A DNA stretch of 64,000 nt from an uncultured Bacteroidales bacterium (GCA_944321735.1 CALUMK010000014.1:1-64000), one strand, 5' to 3'. Positions 53,501 to 62,144 are shown, numbered from the stretch's first letter. The notes: generated from the letters alone by a model not told the origin. A program made the numbers and translations.

Positions 53501-53820
53501 ACCGATTGCAGGTTGCTGCATCCGGCAAAGGCTTCTTTCCCGATGCTGGTAATCGTGGAAGGCAATTCTACGGCGGTTATTTTGGTGTTGTTGTAGAAAG
53601 CCCGGTCATCGATGCCGATTACTGTCCATGAGTCGTTCTTGTAGAAGACGTCGCTTGCGATAGTGGCTGTTCCATGTAAGGATTCGTCCACGTCGGTTAA
53701 CATCACATACCCTTCTCTCACGACTCTGTACGTATAAGAGTCAAAGGGAAAGGTCTGGGCAACGGCCACTTGCAGCAGTGTGGCGGCTGCCATGAAAAAG
53801 GATAAAACATGTTTTTTCAT
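50578..53820 (-). CDS. Secreted surface protein with BspA-like LRRs, seven MBG-like modules and T9SS sorting domain
   Basis: A 1080-residue exported protein. After a signal peptide (VLSFFMAAATLLQVAVAQ) come BspA-type leucine-rich repeats (about 60-215, for example AVELPSTITSIGKEAFAGCSNLQSV), a linker domain, and seven modules of about 80 residues with the pattern LTITAQSYTITYGEPAPD .. YDGFVYDEDQSVL .. YEITHENGILTV, typical of MBG/YDG domains. An Ig-like segment (QSIVWDQTFPILTEGERIALTAQATSG) and the T9SS type A sorting domain (VHCYPNPAQNEIHINGV .. SGLYFIRLREGDKTHVIRFIKK) finish it. It is probably an adhesin-like surface protein. Confidence 0.88.
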   Translation of the reverse strand: MKKHVLSFFMAAATLLQVAVAQTFPFDSYTYRVVREGYVMLTDVDESLHGTATIASDVFYKNDSWTVIGIDDRAFYNNTKITAVELPSTITSIGKEAFAGCSNLQSVTFKANSQLATLGEYTFRNCSSLPSINLPSGLEEIPASAFSGCTRLRSINMPDSLKFIRKSAFLSCLNLSMISLPYTLESIDEAAFNGCQALNEIFLWSAEYPQADNSAFLNIGANPTLYSFIQATQPEAWDFAKKATLSISRPVFEYTGQVPTMEIQGNTSSTYHLSLDTKGWNPNAGTYQVHKVNIVISNNTGFHDTMECSMPSFSYTITPKVLTAYVGNFTREYGDPNPSPEEVLESLTYSGFVNNENDPGFTKFPSAVVTDAISTTSVSSLSISLTEDGKTQNYLLFYIPGTLTITKAPLTIQAKPYTIKYGDELPEFDCRYIGFKNNENQSVLQPQAEVEYTGGDRPIPGKYVLTPGNADAQNYSISYVNDTLTVEKEPLTITAQSYTITYGEPAPDPMEILYDGFVYDEDQSVLITPAKLAYNGGVNPVADEHTIEVSGATAANYEITHENGILTVNQALLTATAQADTIVYGESLPDFQYKLDGFVYNEDESVLTKLPVASSNASAKADAGTYQVSVEGGEADNYRFQYIPADFIVLKKAITGKVGTLNRIYGAANPTAKDVLSTVVYSGLANDDQNPGEIAEATVVTTATTESATGIYDISLTATESQNYELEYLAGTLTIEKAPLQVIAQDVNVIYGNPFDLTYKFEGFVNGDDESCLSEKPSIQSTAGERPGAGQYPISVSGGSAQNYEFSHTGASLNVSKATLLATAKSYTIQYGEPVPDLQILYSGFAYGEDSSALKVQPTVSCPAGQTPLAGSYPITVSGGEADNYEFSYAAGSLTVNQAQQSIVWDQTFPILTEGERIALTAQATSGLPVSYTSSDPQAADIIQEAGVFYLECRTDIGRVTLTASQEGDENYLAATPISKEVEITHIDTIPILPPDTTDIEPNMFANVHCYPNPAQNEIHINGVPASAEIVILDANGRTMQRLQSQGANTTVLLESYKSGLYFIRLREGDKTHVIRFIKK

Positions 53821-54141
53821 GACACGTTTAGTTTATAATTTTAGTTGTATAATTCTTGCAACACGTAAGCGATGCCCTTCGGATTCTATGACCGGGGCTT
53901 GCTTTGTGTTTCGGAAACTGATAGGAGTCCAATGGGGGAAATTTGGGCCTACCTTTTGGAAAAGGGCCTCGCAAATGTTGGATTTTTTTTATCAAATGGG
54001 ACTTTCCAAGTCTTTGCGAGCCGCAAAGATAGTGAAAGTCGAGCGCAAAGCCAAGTTGTGAGTTTTTAGCGGATGGGATATTTGTTTGGCGTTTTTTTTA
54101 CTTTTGCCATGACTTCCCTTGGAATGTATGACTATTATTCT
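53821..54141. other. Intergenic region with a family 3 repeat
   Basis: No gene is seen. CCGCAAAGATAGTGAAAGTC then GAGCGCAAAGCCAAGTTGTG (about 54012-54062) is a family 3 repeat, about 80 bases before the barrel protein start. Confidence 0.55.
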
Positions 54142-54840
54142 ATGATGTGTCTGAGGAATTTTGTTACTGTATGTTGCTTGGCAATTCTTTCGAGTCTTTT
54201 TGCTCCGGATACACGGGCAGAGTGTTCCCGTGATTCTGTTCAATTGGTGACGGGCGGATTAAAGGCAGAGGCCAATATGTCCGGATATGTTTTCCCGGAT
54301 TTGTCGAGCGATGTGGTGCATGCGGATCCTGGATTCGGCGGTACATTGGGCGGCTTTGTTTTTTTTGATTTTCATCGGCATTTCGGCTTGCAAATGGAAT
54401 GGCTGTATCATGTGCGGATGGCCCATGTCCATCAACCGGGTCATAAGGGCTTGCTTTTTTATGCGGGCTTTGAGGTGCCTTTGTACTGGTCGGTGCAGTG
54501 GACATTCAATCGCTGCGATAGGGTTTTCTTGCTGTTCGGTCCTACGGTGGAATACGGGTACAAGGCTCAGATTTTCGAAGACGGGGAATCGATAGACCTC
54601 TACAAAAAAGACGACGAGACCCAATTGTCGGCCATGAAGGATGTGAGTATGGGCTGGTCTTTTGTTTTCGGGTACGAGTTCCGTTTCGGATTGCAGGTTC
54701 AGCTTTCCTGCAAGATGGGATTTTACAATATCTTGGATGCGAACCGTTCCGAGGTGGAAGCCTATCCGTATTCGCTGAGCGCGGGTTTGGCTTATCGTTT
54801 TGGCGCGATGCGAGGGAGGGGAGGGGCGCATGGGAAATAA
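54142..54840 (+). CDS. Outer membrane beta-barrel protein (porin-like, PorT/OmpW style)
   Basis: A 232-residue predicted outer membrane protein. A signal peptide (CLRNFVTVCCLAILSSLFAPDTRA) is followed by about eight amphipathic strands (GGLKAEANMSGYVF, GFGGTLGGFVFFDFHRHFGLQMEWLYHV, GLLFYAGFEVPLYW, VSMGWSFVFGYEFRFGLQVQLSCKMGFYNI) and a final aromatic strand (PYSLSAGLAYRF). The frame extends back to 54073, but the start at 54142 or 54145 gives a normal signal peptide. It overlaps the next gene by 11 bases, so both are probably translated together. Confidence 0.75.
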   Translation: MMCLRNFVTVCCLAILSSLFAPDTRAECSRDSVQLVTGGLKAEANMSGYVFPDLSSDVVHADPGFGGTLGGFVFFDFHRHFGLQMEWLYHVRMAHVHQPGHKGLLFYAGFEVPLYWSVQWTFNRCDRVFLLFGPTVEYGYKAQIFEDGESIDLYKKDDETQLSAMKDVSMGWSFVFGYEFRFGLQVQLSCKMGFYNILDANRSEVEAYPYSLSAGLAYRFGAMRGRGGAHGK

Positions 54841-56143
54841 GCGTTTTGCAAAGAGATGGTGTTTCGTCTTGTGTTTTTCCCTGATCTTGGTATTGGGGCA
54901 GGATATGCATGCGGCAGGTTTTTGCATGGATTCGGCGGCAGCAGAGGCTGAGGGATCCCCTGCTGTGGCGGATACGCTCTTGAGAGATAGTGCCGATTCG
55001 GTCAAGGCGGCAGGGGGCGTGAAGGAACCGTGGTCGGATGTATTGTTCAATGTCGAGGTGAAGCCCTTTGTCCCTAAGAAAAAGAAGAATGGAAAGAAAG
55101 GGGGCGGATTTTTGAGCCATACTTTCGGCGGGCATGTGGATCGGACTTTTGAAAAGGCTTTTGACTACAGTATTGTCTTGGTGCCATCTTTTTCCCGGGA
55201 GGGGAGCGTTGGGATTGGCGGGATGGGTGCGGCTCTTTTCCGTTTGGATCGGAAAGATTCCTTGATGCCGCCTTCGGATATCAGTCTTTCGGGAAATGCT
55301 TCGATAAAAGGTTTCTTTTATGCCGGGATTTTGGGTAATATGTATTTTCCCGGACGCAAGTCCCGCTTGAATTACGAGTTTTCGTTTTCGCAGCGGGTCT
55401 TGAATTTCTGGGGGATCAATTACGATTCCTGCCTGGTGCGGCCGGCTGTGTTTTATACGCGCTGGAATGTCAGGGCGGCGGCTTTTTACGATTATCAGAT
55501 TCTGAAAGGCTTCTATCTTGGCGCGGCAGTCGATTTTTCGTATAATTCGGCAGTCAAGATAGATGACATTTCCTATCTGGATGGCCAAAACCGATCTTAT
55601 ACGCTGACCGGGATTGGCTTGTCTCTCCAATACGATACCCGGGATTTCATCAAGACGCCGACGAGAGGGATGAATTTCCTGCTCCGGCAGATGATATATC
55701 CGGAATTCATGGGTAATGCCGGGCGGACTTTGTGGAGGACTACGTTTACGGCCAATTATTACCAGCGGCTTTGGGACGGAGCGGTTCTGGCGTTCGATCT
55801 TTATGCGGAAATCAACTCCGAAAACGCGCCTTGGGCTTTGCGGGAGGAAGCCGGCGGGCAGTATCGGCTGCGGGGGTATTACCGGGGACGTTACATGGAT
55901 AACAATCTGGCTTCTTTTCAGGTAGAGCTTCGGCAAAAGTTGTTCTGGCGTGTCGGTGTCGCCGTTTTCGGAGGCTTGGGATCCGTGTTCCCCTCGTTCA
56001 AGGAATGGCGGGCCGATCAGCTTCTGTTTACCGCCGGGCTTGGTTTGCGGTTCGAATTCAAGCATAATGTGAACCTGCGGGTCGATTACGGATTCGGGCG
56101 GGGGACGAGCGGGTTTGTTCTTTCTTTGGGCGAATCCTTTTAA
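54830..56143 (+). CDS. Omp85/BamA-TamA-type outer membrane protein without POTRA domains
   Basis: A 437-residue protein with a signal peptide and about 85 residues of charged linker (VPKKKKNGKKGGG) before a 16-strand-type barrel of the bacterial surface antigen family. The segment YRLRGYYRGRYMDNNLASFQVELRQKLFWRVGVAVFGGLGSV holds the conserved RGYxxGRY motif of the inner barrel loop and matches Bacteroidota patatin-like or TamA-like barrels. No POTRA domain is visible. It is coupled to the preceding barrel gene. The stop codon is followed directly by fold-back element E4. Confidence 0.85.
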   Translation: MGNKRFAKRWCFVLCFSLILVLGQDMHAAGFCMDSAAAEAEGSPAVADTLLRDSADSVKAAGGVKEPWSDVLFNVEVKPFVPKKKKNGKKGGGFLSHTFGGHVDRTFEKAFDYSIVLVPSFSREGSVGIGGMGAALFRLDRKDSLMPPSDISLSGNASIKGFFYAGILGNMYFPGRKSRLNYEFSFSQRVLNFWGINYDSCLVRPAVFYTRWNVRAAAFYDYQILKGFYLGAAVDFSYNSAVKIDDISYLDGQNRSYTLTGIGLSLQYDTRDFIKTPTRGMNFLLRQMIYPEFMGNAGRTLWRTTFTANYYQRLWDGAVLAFDLYAEINSENAPWALREEAGGQYRLRGYYRGRYMDNNLASFQVELRQKLFWRVGVAVFGGLGSVFPSFKEWRADQLLFTAGLGLRFEFKHNVNLRVDYGFGRGTSGFVLSLGESF

Positions 56144-56470
56144 AAAGCGTTTAGAACGGTGTCTTCTGCGTTACGCGAGGGATTCGAAAATGCTCACGTA
56201 AAAAGTACGCTCCGCTTTTCTCGCCCTCGCGTGCCTTGAATCCACTCGTTCTAAACGCTTTTTACGATGGATAGGAATTTCTTTTTGGCAGGTGTCAACT
56301 TCGTTGCGAACCTTATCCGGCTCAGTCACGTACAAGAGTATGCTCCTTCGCCGTCTTTCGGCTCGACGCCTCGTAGCTGCCTGCCAGAATCGCTTTTTAT
56401 AGCCTATGGATGCTCGGCTTTTTCACCCTCGCGATGCCTTGAATCCACTCGTTCTAAACGCTTTTTAGGA
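56142..56470. repeat. Fold-back element E4 with a duplicated arm (family 2)
   Basis: AAAAAGCGTTTAGAACG (56142-56158) pairs perfectly with 56247-56263. A second copy of the right arm region (GCCTTGAATCCACTCGTTCT and following) occurs at about 56434-56467, a direct repeat of about 38 bp. Between them GGCTCAGTCACGTACAAGAG and TATGCTCCTTCGCC match the family core. It starts at the Omp85 stop and fills the gap between convergent genes; the T-rich arm end could terminate transcription. Confidence 0.8.
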
Positions 56471-56505
56471 TAGGGTCTTTTTTTCTCGGTTCGATGCCTC
56501 GTATC

Positions 56506-57579
56506 CTATTTGATTCGGAGGTGTTCGATGGGTTCGGATTCCTCCTTGTCGAGAGGGAATGCGGCGAACTTGGTTTTGGAAAAGTCGATTTGCCGGAGGT
56601 CGATGCAGCGGACGGTGCTGTTGTACATGGTCCGGTAATAGAGTCTTCCGTTTGTCATGTCGGAAGCCGTGGTCCATTGGGTCGCGCTGGGTATGTCAGG
56701 GGCTTGCCCGGCTTTATGTTCGACGCCTATAGGGATGTCGAAATTGTTCAGGATATGGAAGGCCTGGAGGGCGGTTGTTTCTCCATCGGGCTGTTGAGGC
56801 GCGGTGGCCTGATAGAAGAAAGCCCTTACGAAACGGGAGGGTGGTGTCACGTCACCGGGCAGTCCCAAGAACCCGGCTCCCGCCCCGAATTGCCGCAGGC
56901 TGGTATTGTCCCAAGTCTGTTCGGCCACCGCGCCGGGATAGAGGTTCACGTAATTGTTCAGGTTTGTCATCTGCCACGGGAAACCGGGCGAGTTGGTCAG
57001 GACTCCGGCAGGATTGTCATAGACTTGGGCTCGGCCATCGATGAATTCGATCACGATTTGCCTGCCGCTGCTGTCGGCCACCCTCCAGTGTACCGTGGAC
57101 GCTCCTTGCAAGACGGTCACTTGCAGGTTTTTGACCGACTCCTTCACTTCGTCCACTGTGGCGTGCTGGGAAAGGATCCAGCAGACTACTTGCAAGTCGG
57201 CTATGGTCTTGCTTGGGTTCGTGCTGTCGAAATCCGGATACTGGCCGTAGCCGGGGAAGTAGAACAGTCCCGCCGAAAGCCCGGCTTCGTTCATGCCTTC
57301 GGTGATGAATTCCTTTTGAACTACCGAAAGGCCTACCAGTCCGTATTTTGTTGTGAATTTGAGACCGTTGATGCCGGTTGGCGTATAGGAGGTGAATTCT
57401 GTCCCTCTCGGCACGATCACGTACATGCTCGGCAGCTTGCTGCCGCCCCATTCGATGGTGCGGGCTACGATTCGGCTGCCGTCTTGAGCTGTGAGCGAGA
57501 TTCCGGTGCAAGCTAAGGACGGGAGGCTGAAGATGCCGGATAAAGTGAACAGCAGTGCTGCTGCGATGTTGTTTTTCAT
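56506..57579 (-). CDS. Linear amide C-N hydrolase (choloylglycine hydrolase / penicillin V acylase family)
   Basis: A 357-residue Ntn-hydrolase with a signal peptide (IAAALLFTLSGIFSLPSLA) cleaved before Cys24, the N-terminal nucleophile (ACTGISL). Other conserved points: ARTIEWG, GMNEAGLSAGLFYFPGY, VIEFIDG, TNSPGFPWQ with the oxyanion Asn, and RFVRAFFY with the catalytic Arg. The family includes bile salt hydrolases and penicillin acylases; the sequence is near Bacteroides-type periplasmic enzymes but substrate cannot be decided. It stands alone between fold-back E4 and two lipoprotein genes. Confidence 0.88.
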   Translation of the reverse strand: MKNNIAAALLFTLSGIFSLPSLACTGISLTAQDGSRIVARTIEWGGSKLPSMYVIVPRGTEFTSYTPTGINGLKFTTKYGLVGLSVVQKEFITEGMNEAGLSAGLFYFPGYGQYPDFDSTNPSKTIADLQVVCWILSQHATVDEVKESVKNLQVTVLQGASTVHWRVADSSGRQIVIEFIDGRAQVYDNPAGVLTNSPGFPWQMTNLNNYVNLYPGAVAEQTWDNTSLRQFGAGAGFLGLPGDVTPPSRFVRAFFYQATAPQQPDGETTALQAFHILNNFDIPIGVEHKAGQAPDIPSATQWTTASDMTNGRLYYRTMYNSTVRCIDLRQIDFSKTKFAAFPLDKEESEPIEHLRIK

Positions 57580-57624
57580 GATGTTTTGTTTTCCCTGTTT
57601 ATGGTTCGGTGTTTGGCCGGAAGC

Positions 57625-58470
57625 TTATTTGTAGGCTATGCGGACGGTTTTAGTCAGCTCTCCGTATGAGTACTGGGAGATTTCCGTTACCAGTCCTTCG
57701 TTGTTGAAGGTGTATTCATAGCCGTGCGAATTGTTGCCGATGTCTATGATGTTCTGGTTGATTTTCCCAAAATAACCCCATATCGCCAGATGTCTCATTT
57801 CTTCGGTGTAAAAGGATAGGCTGCCCGACAAGAAAACCCCCATGTCCATGTTGGACAAGTTCCTGTGGTTCGTGTAGGCGTAATGGATCGTATTATTGTA
57901 GGAATCGGTTTGGGATACCATATTCCCGGATTCCCAGACATAAGTGTCATGATTGTCGTATCTGTCGTTGGCTGACCTCCGGCTGATTAATTGTCCTTTG
58001 CTGTCGTAATAGTAGTTTTCCATTTCCTGACCGTTGATAGGGTTGACGCAGGCGGCTACATGGCCTTGTTCGTTCAGGCGGAACGGAATGGACATGGAAA
58101 GTTCCGTGGTGGATCCGAATACCAAATCTTCATCTTTACTGGACATGGCGAAATTCAGCCTGTCTCCTGAAATATCAAAGGTGTATGTGGTCTTCGTCTT
58201 CCCGTGGTGTATGTAGATGCCGTTTCCTGTTTGCGTGGAATATTCTTCAAAGTGGGAGATTGCGGCAACTTGGCCGTCCGAGTGGTATTCGAAAGTGTAG
58301 TATTCGGTGCGGGATTGCTGTACCGTAGTGTCTACCGTGGCGGTTTGGGGATGTTCGATATCGATGCGGGAAATCAATTTTCGCCCATCCGGATTCTGGC
58401 TCGGCTCGTCCGGGCTGCAGGAGAAAAGGACAAGGCATAGGAAAGGTATGGTGAAAACATGTTTTTTCAT
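57625..58470 (-). CDS. Lipoprotein, paralogue A of a tandem pair
   Basis: A 281-residue lipoprotein (lipobox VLFSC) with an extended chain of YD-like beta segments (YTFEYHSDGQVAAISHFEE, YYYDSKGQLISRRS, YEYTFNNEGLVTEISQYSYGELTKTVRIAYK). It is clearly related over its whole length to the next gene. Similar proteins occur as DUF4595-like lipoproteins in Bacteroidales; the assignment is tentative and the function unknown. Confidence 0.75.
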   Translation of the reverse strand: MKKHVFTIPFLCLVLFSCSPDEPSQNPDGRKLISRIDIEHPQTATVDTTVQQSRTEYYTFEYHSDGQVAAISHFEEYSTQTGNGIYIHHGKTKTTYTFDISGDRLNFAMSSKDEDLVFGSTTELSMSIPFRLNEQGHVAACVNPINGQEMENYYYDSKGQLISRRSANDRYDNHDTYVWESGNMVSQTDSYNNTIHYAYTNHRNLSNMDMGVFLSGSLSFYTEEMRHLAIWGYFGKINQNIIDIGNNSHGYEYTFNNEGLVTEISQYSYGELTKTVRIAYK

Positions 58471-58501
58471 GGCTGTAAGTATTGTTTTTGATGAGCGATC
58501 T

Positions 58502-59344
58502 TTATTTGTAAGAGATTTCGATGGTCTCTTGGAGCTTGTGGCTGGTAGGGTGGTATTTCCGGATTCTCGTCACGTATCCGTTCTTATCGAAATCGCATTG
58601 GATATGGTAGGCGTATGTGGCGCCATCTGCCAGGATGTTCTTGTTGATGTTGCCCATGTAGCCGAATAGGGAAAGATACCACGGTATTGGAAGGCTGTTA
58701 TCTGCGAAGGCAAATGCGCCTAAATCCATGTTGCATAGGTTTTCGTCTGGTGAATAAGAGAAGTGCCGGGACGAATTGTCAACAAGGATGGAAACCATGT
58801 TGCCATCGGCCCATGTGTATTCGTATGTACTTTGATACCAATCATAGTCGAGGAAGTAGGAAATCAATTGTCCTTGCTGGTTGTATGAGAAGGTTCGTGT
58901 GGTTCCATTCCCATTGTTTTCCCGTGGGTCCATCGGAATGGAAGAGATGAAGCCTTGATTGTTGATTTCGAAAGCCCCGGAAGAACTTGTCTTGTATTCG
59001 TAATCCGCATTCAGCAATTTTTTCCTGTAGTTGGTGGATACGGTCAGCGTGTTCCCCTCTATCTGAATGGCGTGGTTTCTCTCTTCTTCCTGTTCGATTT
59101 GAACGCCGGATTCGATGTAAGAGGATTTGGTGTAGTCTTTGACATTGGATAGCCGGCCGTCAGGAAAGTAGGATAAAGTTACGATCCGGTCGGCTGTTGC
59201 GTCCGGGTCGAGCGTTTCATCGGTGATTCTGAGTTGGGAAACAAGCTTTTTCCCCGAAGGGTCTGTGGTTGGTTCTTCCTCAGGATTGCATCCTGCTAAC
59301 GATAAGAAAAAGCAGGGGGCTAAAAAGAGAAGTGCCTTTTTCAT
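58502..59344 (-). CDS. Lipoprotein, paralogue B of a tandem pair
   Basis: A 280-residue lipoprotein (lipobox LSLAGC) with the same plan as its neighbour: GKKLVSQLRITDE, YFPDGRLSNVKDYTKSS, FSYNQQGQLISYFLDYD, NMDLGAFAF and the ending ITIEISYK-like strand (LQETIEISYK). The two genes are 31 bases apart on the same strand and probably arose by duplication. TACCTTTA on the minus strand near 59446 is a near-match to a -7 box. Confidence 0.75.
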   Translation of the reverse strand: MKKALLFLAPCFFLSLAGCNPEEEPTTDPSGKKLVSQLRITDETLDPDATADRIVTLSYFPDGRLSNVKDYTKSSYIESGVQIEQEEERNHAIQIEGNTLTVSTNYRKKLLNADYEYKTSSSGAFEINNQGFISSIPMDPRENNGNGTTRTFSYNQQGQLISYFLDYDWYQSTYEYTWADGNMVSILVDNSSRHFSYSPDENLCNMDLGAFAFADNSLPIPWYLSLFGYMGNINKNILADGATYAYHIQCDFDKNGYVTRIRKYHPTSHKLQETIEISYK

Positions 59345-59540
59345 GGTTTTTGTTTTTGGTTTTTCAATATTTGCTTATGCGATAAGTCGGATTCGCTATG
59401 TTGTTAGTGCGGTTTAACGTGCTCTTTTTTGAGGGTTTGATAAATGTAAAGGTAGGCATTTTTGGATTACAAATGCAAATCGGGACCTCTGTCGACAGGC
59501 CGGAAAGGAGTCGTGTTTCGGACCTGGAGGTCTGTTGAAA

Positions 59541-59577
59541 ATAAAAAGCCTCTCAAATCCAGTGATTTAAGAGGCTT
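59541..59577 (-). terminator. Terminator of the tRNA-Lys gene
   Basis: On the minus strand AAGCCTCTTAAATC pairs with GATTTGAGAGGCTT and is followed by TTTATTTTC. It starts 5 bases after the tRNA. Confidence 0.85.
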
Positions 59578-59581
59578 GTGG

Positions 59582-59654
59582 TGCTCTCGCAGGGACTCGA
59601 ACCCTGGGCCCAATGATTAAGAGTCATTTGCTCTACCAACTGAGCTACGAGAGC
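59582..59654 (-). tRNA. tRNA-Lys (anticodon CTT)
   Basis: A full cloverleaf on the minus strand: acceptor GCTCTCG/CGAGAGC, D arm GCTCAGTTGGTAGAGC, anticodon arm AATGACTCTTAATCATT with loop CTCTTAA (anticodon CTT), variable loop GGGCC, T arm CAGGGTTCGAGTCCCTG, discriminator A. The 3' CCA is not encoded. Confidence 0.95.
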
Positions 59655-59823
59655 TTTTCCCGAAAAGGGAGTGCAAAAGTAGTTCTTTTTTGGGAAAATG
59701 CAAATATTGTTAAAATAATTTTAATCGAAACAGGGATTTTTATACATTTGAAGTTCGGGATACCGGCCCGGAGGCAGGTTGCGCTTGTTGGAAGCATTGC
59801 CTAGGGCTAAGAAAAATAGCAGA

Positions 59824-60282
59824 ATGATGGAAACTATTGAAAGCAGGAAGCCGCATCGTCGTTGGCGCAAATTCAAGATTATTTTCTTTTCGGCATTGGT
59901 CGTGGTATTGGCCGTGTTCGTATGGATTCGCTTCTATTTTCCTTACGGGGAGGGGGTGAAGACCGGGCAATTGAATTTTGTGGTTCGTAAGGGAGTTGTG
60001 TTCAAGACTTATGAGGGGAAACTGATTCAGACCGGTTTCTGGTCGGCTAAAGCCGGGGCGGTGCAATCCAATGAATTCAATTTCTCGATAGCCGACAAGG
60101 AGATAGCCGAACAGTTGATGAATGCCGGCGGCCAAGTGGTGGAACTCCATTACACGGAATATTTCGGAGCTTTGCCGTGGCGGGGATTTTCCAAGTATGT
60201 CGTGGACAAGATCGTCAATATGGAACCGGCTGAAACTGGCGCGGAAATTCCGCCGGTGCTTCCAGAGGTTCCAGCGGAATGA
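59824..60282 (+). CDS. Conserved membrane-anchored protein of unknown function
   Basis: A 152-residue protein with a basic start (RKPHRRWRKFK), one helix (IIFFSALVVVLAVFVWIRFYF) and a small extracytoplasmic domain with YGEGVKTGQLNFVVRKGVVFKTYEGKL, a segment I recognise from widespread Bacteroidota proteins without a known role. The frame runs from TTG at 59779, but ATG at 59824 or 59827 puts the helix at a normal distance. Confidence 0.7.
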   Translation: MMETIESRKPHRRWRKFKIIFFSALVVVLAVFVWIRFYFPYGEGVKTGQLNFVVRKGVVFKTYEGKLIQTGFWSAKAGAVQSNEFNFSIADKEIAEQLMNAGGQVVELHYTEYFGALPWRGFSKYVVDKIVNMEPAETGAEIPPVLPEVPAE

Positions 60283-60426
60283 GTTCGCCTCTTGGCAGCC
60301 GCTGCTGGCAGGAGGATTTAGGATGCCTTTCAAGATCCTTGACGGAGCTGTGGCGAGTATCACGTGCGTGCTTATGGCTTTGCTCGGGGAGGGGATTATT
60401 CAGGCTTGAGGAAACGAAGGGCATCG

Positions 60427-60446
60427 CCCCCAATGACCGCTTTGGG
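60427..60446. repeat. Degenerate copy of the 25-bp repeat unit
   Basis: CCCCAATGACCGCTTTGGGT is a shortened match to the CCCAAAG..AATGACCGATTTGGG unit, located between convergent genes. Confidence 0.45.
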
Positions 60447-60464
60447 TTAATGGCTTTCCTATGG

Positions 60465-62144
60465 TCAGAGGCTTTCTATGAAAGTCATCAGGTTCGTGTC
60501 CGTCCCGTGCAATCCCATTTTCTTGCGCAGCCGGAAGCGGGCCTGTTCCACGTTGCCCACGGTGGTATGGGTCAAGGCTGCGATTTCTTTGGAATTCATG
60601 TTCAGTTTCAAGTAGGCGCAAAGCCTTTTTTCGGTAGGCGATAGGTTGGGGAAGCGTTCGTTCAGCTTCTTGAAGAAATCCGTATGGACTTGCTCGAAGC
60701 GGAGTTCGAATTCCTCCCAGGAGTTGTCCTTGGTGGATTGCGTCAGCTCGCGGATGATTTGGTCGATGATAGGCTGGTTGGAGACCTTGAACAGATGCTT
60801 GGCCTTTTCCAGCCGGTCCACGATGTCGGCCAGCAATTTGTTTTTTTGTTGCAGGTAGAGTGTCTTCGTGGTGATTTCCTTGTTCTTTTGTTCCAGTTCC
60901 AGATAGGTCTGGTCTTGCTTGAGCTGGATGTTCTTGAGCTTGATTTTCTGCCGCGACTGCCATGTCCATAAGAGCAGGAGCGTCAAACCGGAAAAAGATG
61001 TTATGAGAATCCACCGCGTGGTCTTCTTATGGGTTTCGGCCTCCATTTCGGCCAATTGCTGCTTGTACTGGTACTCGTGCCTCAAACGGTAGAGGTTCTC
61101 CCGGTTGGTCTTCTGGTTCAGCGCGTTGTTGTCTCGGTTCTGCCTGACAGCATAGCGGTAGGCTTGTTCGTATTCTCCCATGCTTTCATAGAGAGCGGCG
61201 ATATGCCCGGCTGTATAGGCCTGGATGTCCAGGAGTTCCAGCTGCCGTGCAATGCTGTCGGCCTGGAGGAGGCAGGCCAAGGCTTCGGGATCGTGCTGGG
61301 TGATGAAATGGATGTATCCTATGTAATATAGAGACTGGGCGGTGGAAAGAAGGTTGTTCTTTTCTTCGGCCGATGCCAGTGCCATTTTCCCGTATTCCAG
61401 AGCCTGGTCGTAATGGCCGCTTTCGATGTAGATGCGGCAGAGACTCAGTTGCAGGAAGGTCAGATTGTAGGGAATGTCTTGGCTCAGGACACGCTGGATT
61501 TGTTCCTTGAGCAGCCTTTCCCCTCTTTCGATTTCCTTGTTGTAGATGCAGCATAAGGCCAGGTTGCTGTTCAACAAGATGATTTGCTGTTTGTCCCGGA
61601 GTGTGTCAATCAGCGAAAGACCTTTTTCTATATAGTTTTGCGCTTGTTCGTATTGGGATTGCTTGGCAGCTAAGACTCCCAGCGCATTATACCCGTTTCC
61701 TAACTTGTCGCTGTTGGTTTCCGGTTCCTGTAGGAGGATGGCGATGGCTTGGGTCAGATGGGTGTAGGCCGCATCGAAGATTCCCATGTCCAAGTATACT
61801 GTCCCGGTCAGCATCAAGGCCTGCGCCAGGAGCGCGTCATCGTGGAGTTGCTGGGAAAGGTCGCGGAGGCTTTGGGCGTAAGACAATGCCTTCTCGTATT
61901 CCCCTTTGCCTTGATGTGCGTTGGCGATTTTGGCCACGGCGAGCGCCTGGGACATTTTGTCTTTCTGTATCACGCTCTCGGTGTAGGCTTGGCTGGCATA
62001 GTAAAGGCAGGAGTCTTCGTTCAAATATTCGTAATAATCGGCTTTCCCTAATAAAAATGCAATATTTGCCGACGACTGCGCCTGGAGACAGGTGCAAATG
62101 CCGCTATGGAGACAAAGAAGAAGCAATATTATCCGGACAGGCAT
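60465..62144 (-). CDS. TPR-containing membrane regulator with C-terminal LuxR-type HTH
   Basis: A 559-residue protein with a signal peptide (IILLLLCLHSGICTCLQAQ), six or more TPR repeats in the periplasm (for example ALAVAKIANAHQGKGEYEKALSYAQSL), one membrane helix (WILITSFSGLTLLLLWTW, about 372-390), a coiled coil (KLKNIQLKQDQTYLELEQKNKEI) and a cytoplasmic GerE/LuxR-type HTH (LSPTEKRLCAYLKLNMNSKEIAALTHTTVGNVEQARFRLRKKMGL). Such one-component regulators are frequent in Bacteroidota. It is divergent to the large secreted protein at 62523, a plausible target. Confidence 0.85.
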   Translation of the reverse strand: MPVRIILLLLCLHSGICTCLQAQSSANIAFLLGKADYYEYLNEDSCLYYASQAYTESVIQKDKMSQALAVAKIANAHQGKGEYEKALSYAQSLRDLSQQLHDDALLAQALMLTGTVYLDMGIFDAAYTHLTQAIAILLQEPETNSDKLGNGYNALGVLAAKQSQYEQAQNYIEKGLSLIDTLRDKQQIILLNSNLALCCIYNKEIERGERLLKEQIQRVLSQDIPYNLTFLQLSLCRIYIESGHYDQALEYGKMALASAEEKNNLLSTAQSLYYIGYIHFITQHDPEALACLLQADSIARQLELLDIQAYTAGHIAALYESMGEYEQAYRYAVRQNRDNNALNQKTNRENLYRLRHEYQYKQQLAEMEAETHKKTTRWILITSFSGLTLLLLWTWQSRQKIKLKNIQLKQDQTYLELEQKNKEITTKTLYLQQKNKLLADIVDRLEKAKHLFKVSNQPIIDQIIRELTQSTKDNSWEEFELRFEQVHTDFFKKLNERFPNLSPTEKRLCAYLKLNMNSKEIAALTHTTVGNVEQARFRLRKKMGLHGTDTNLMTFIESL

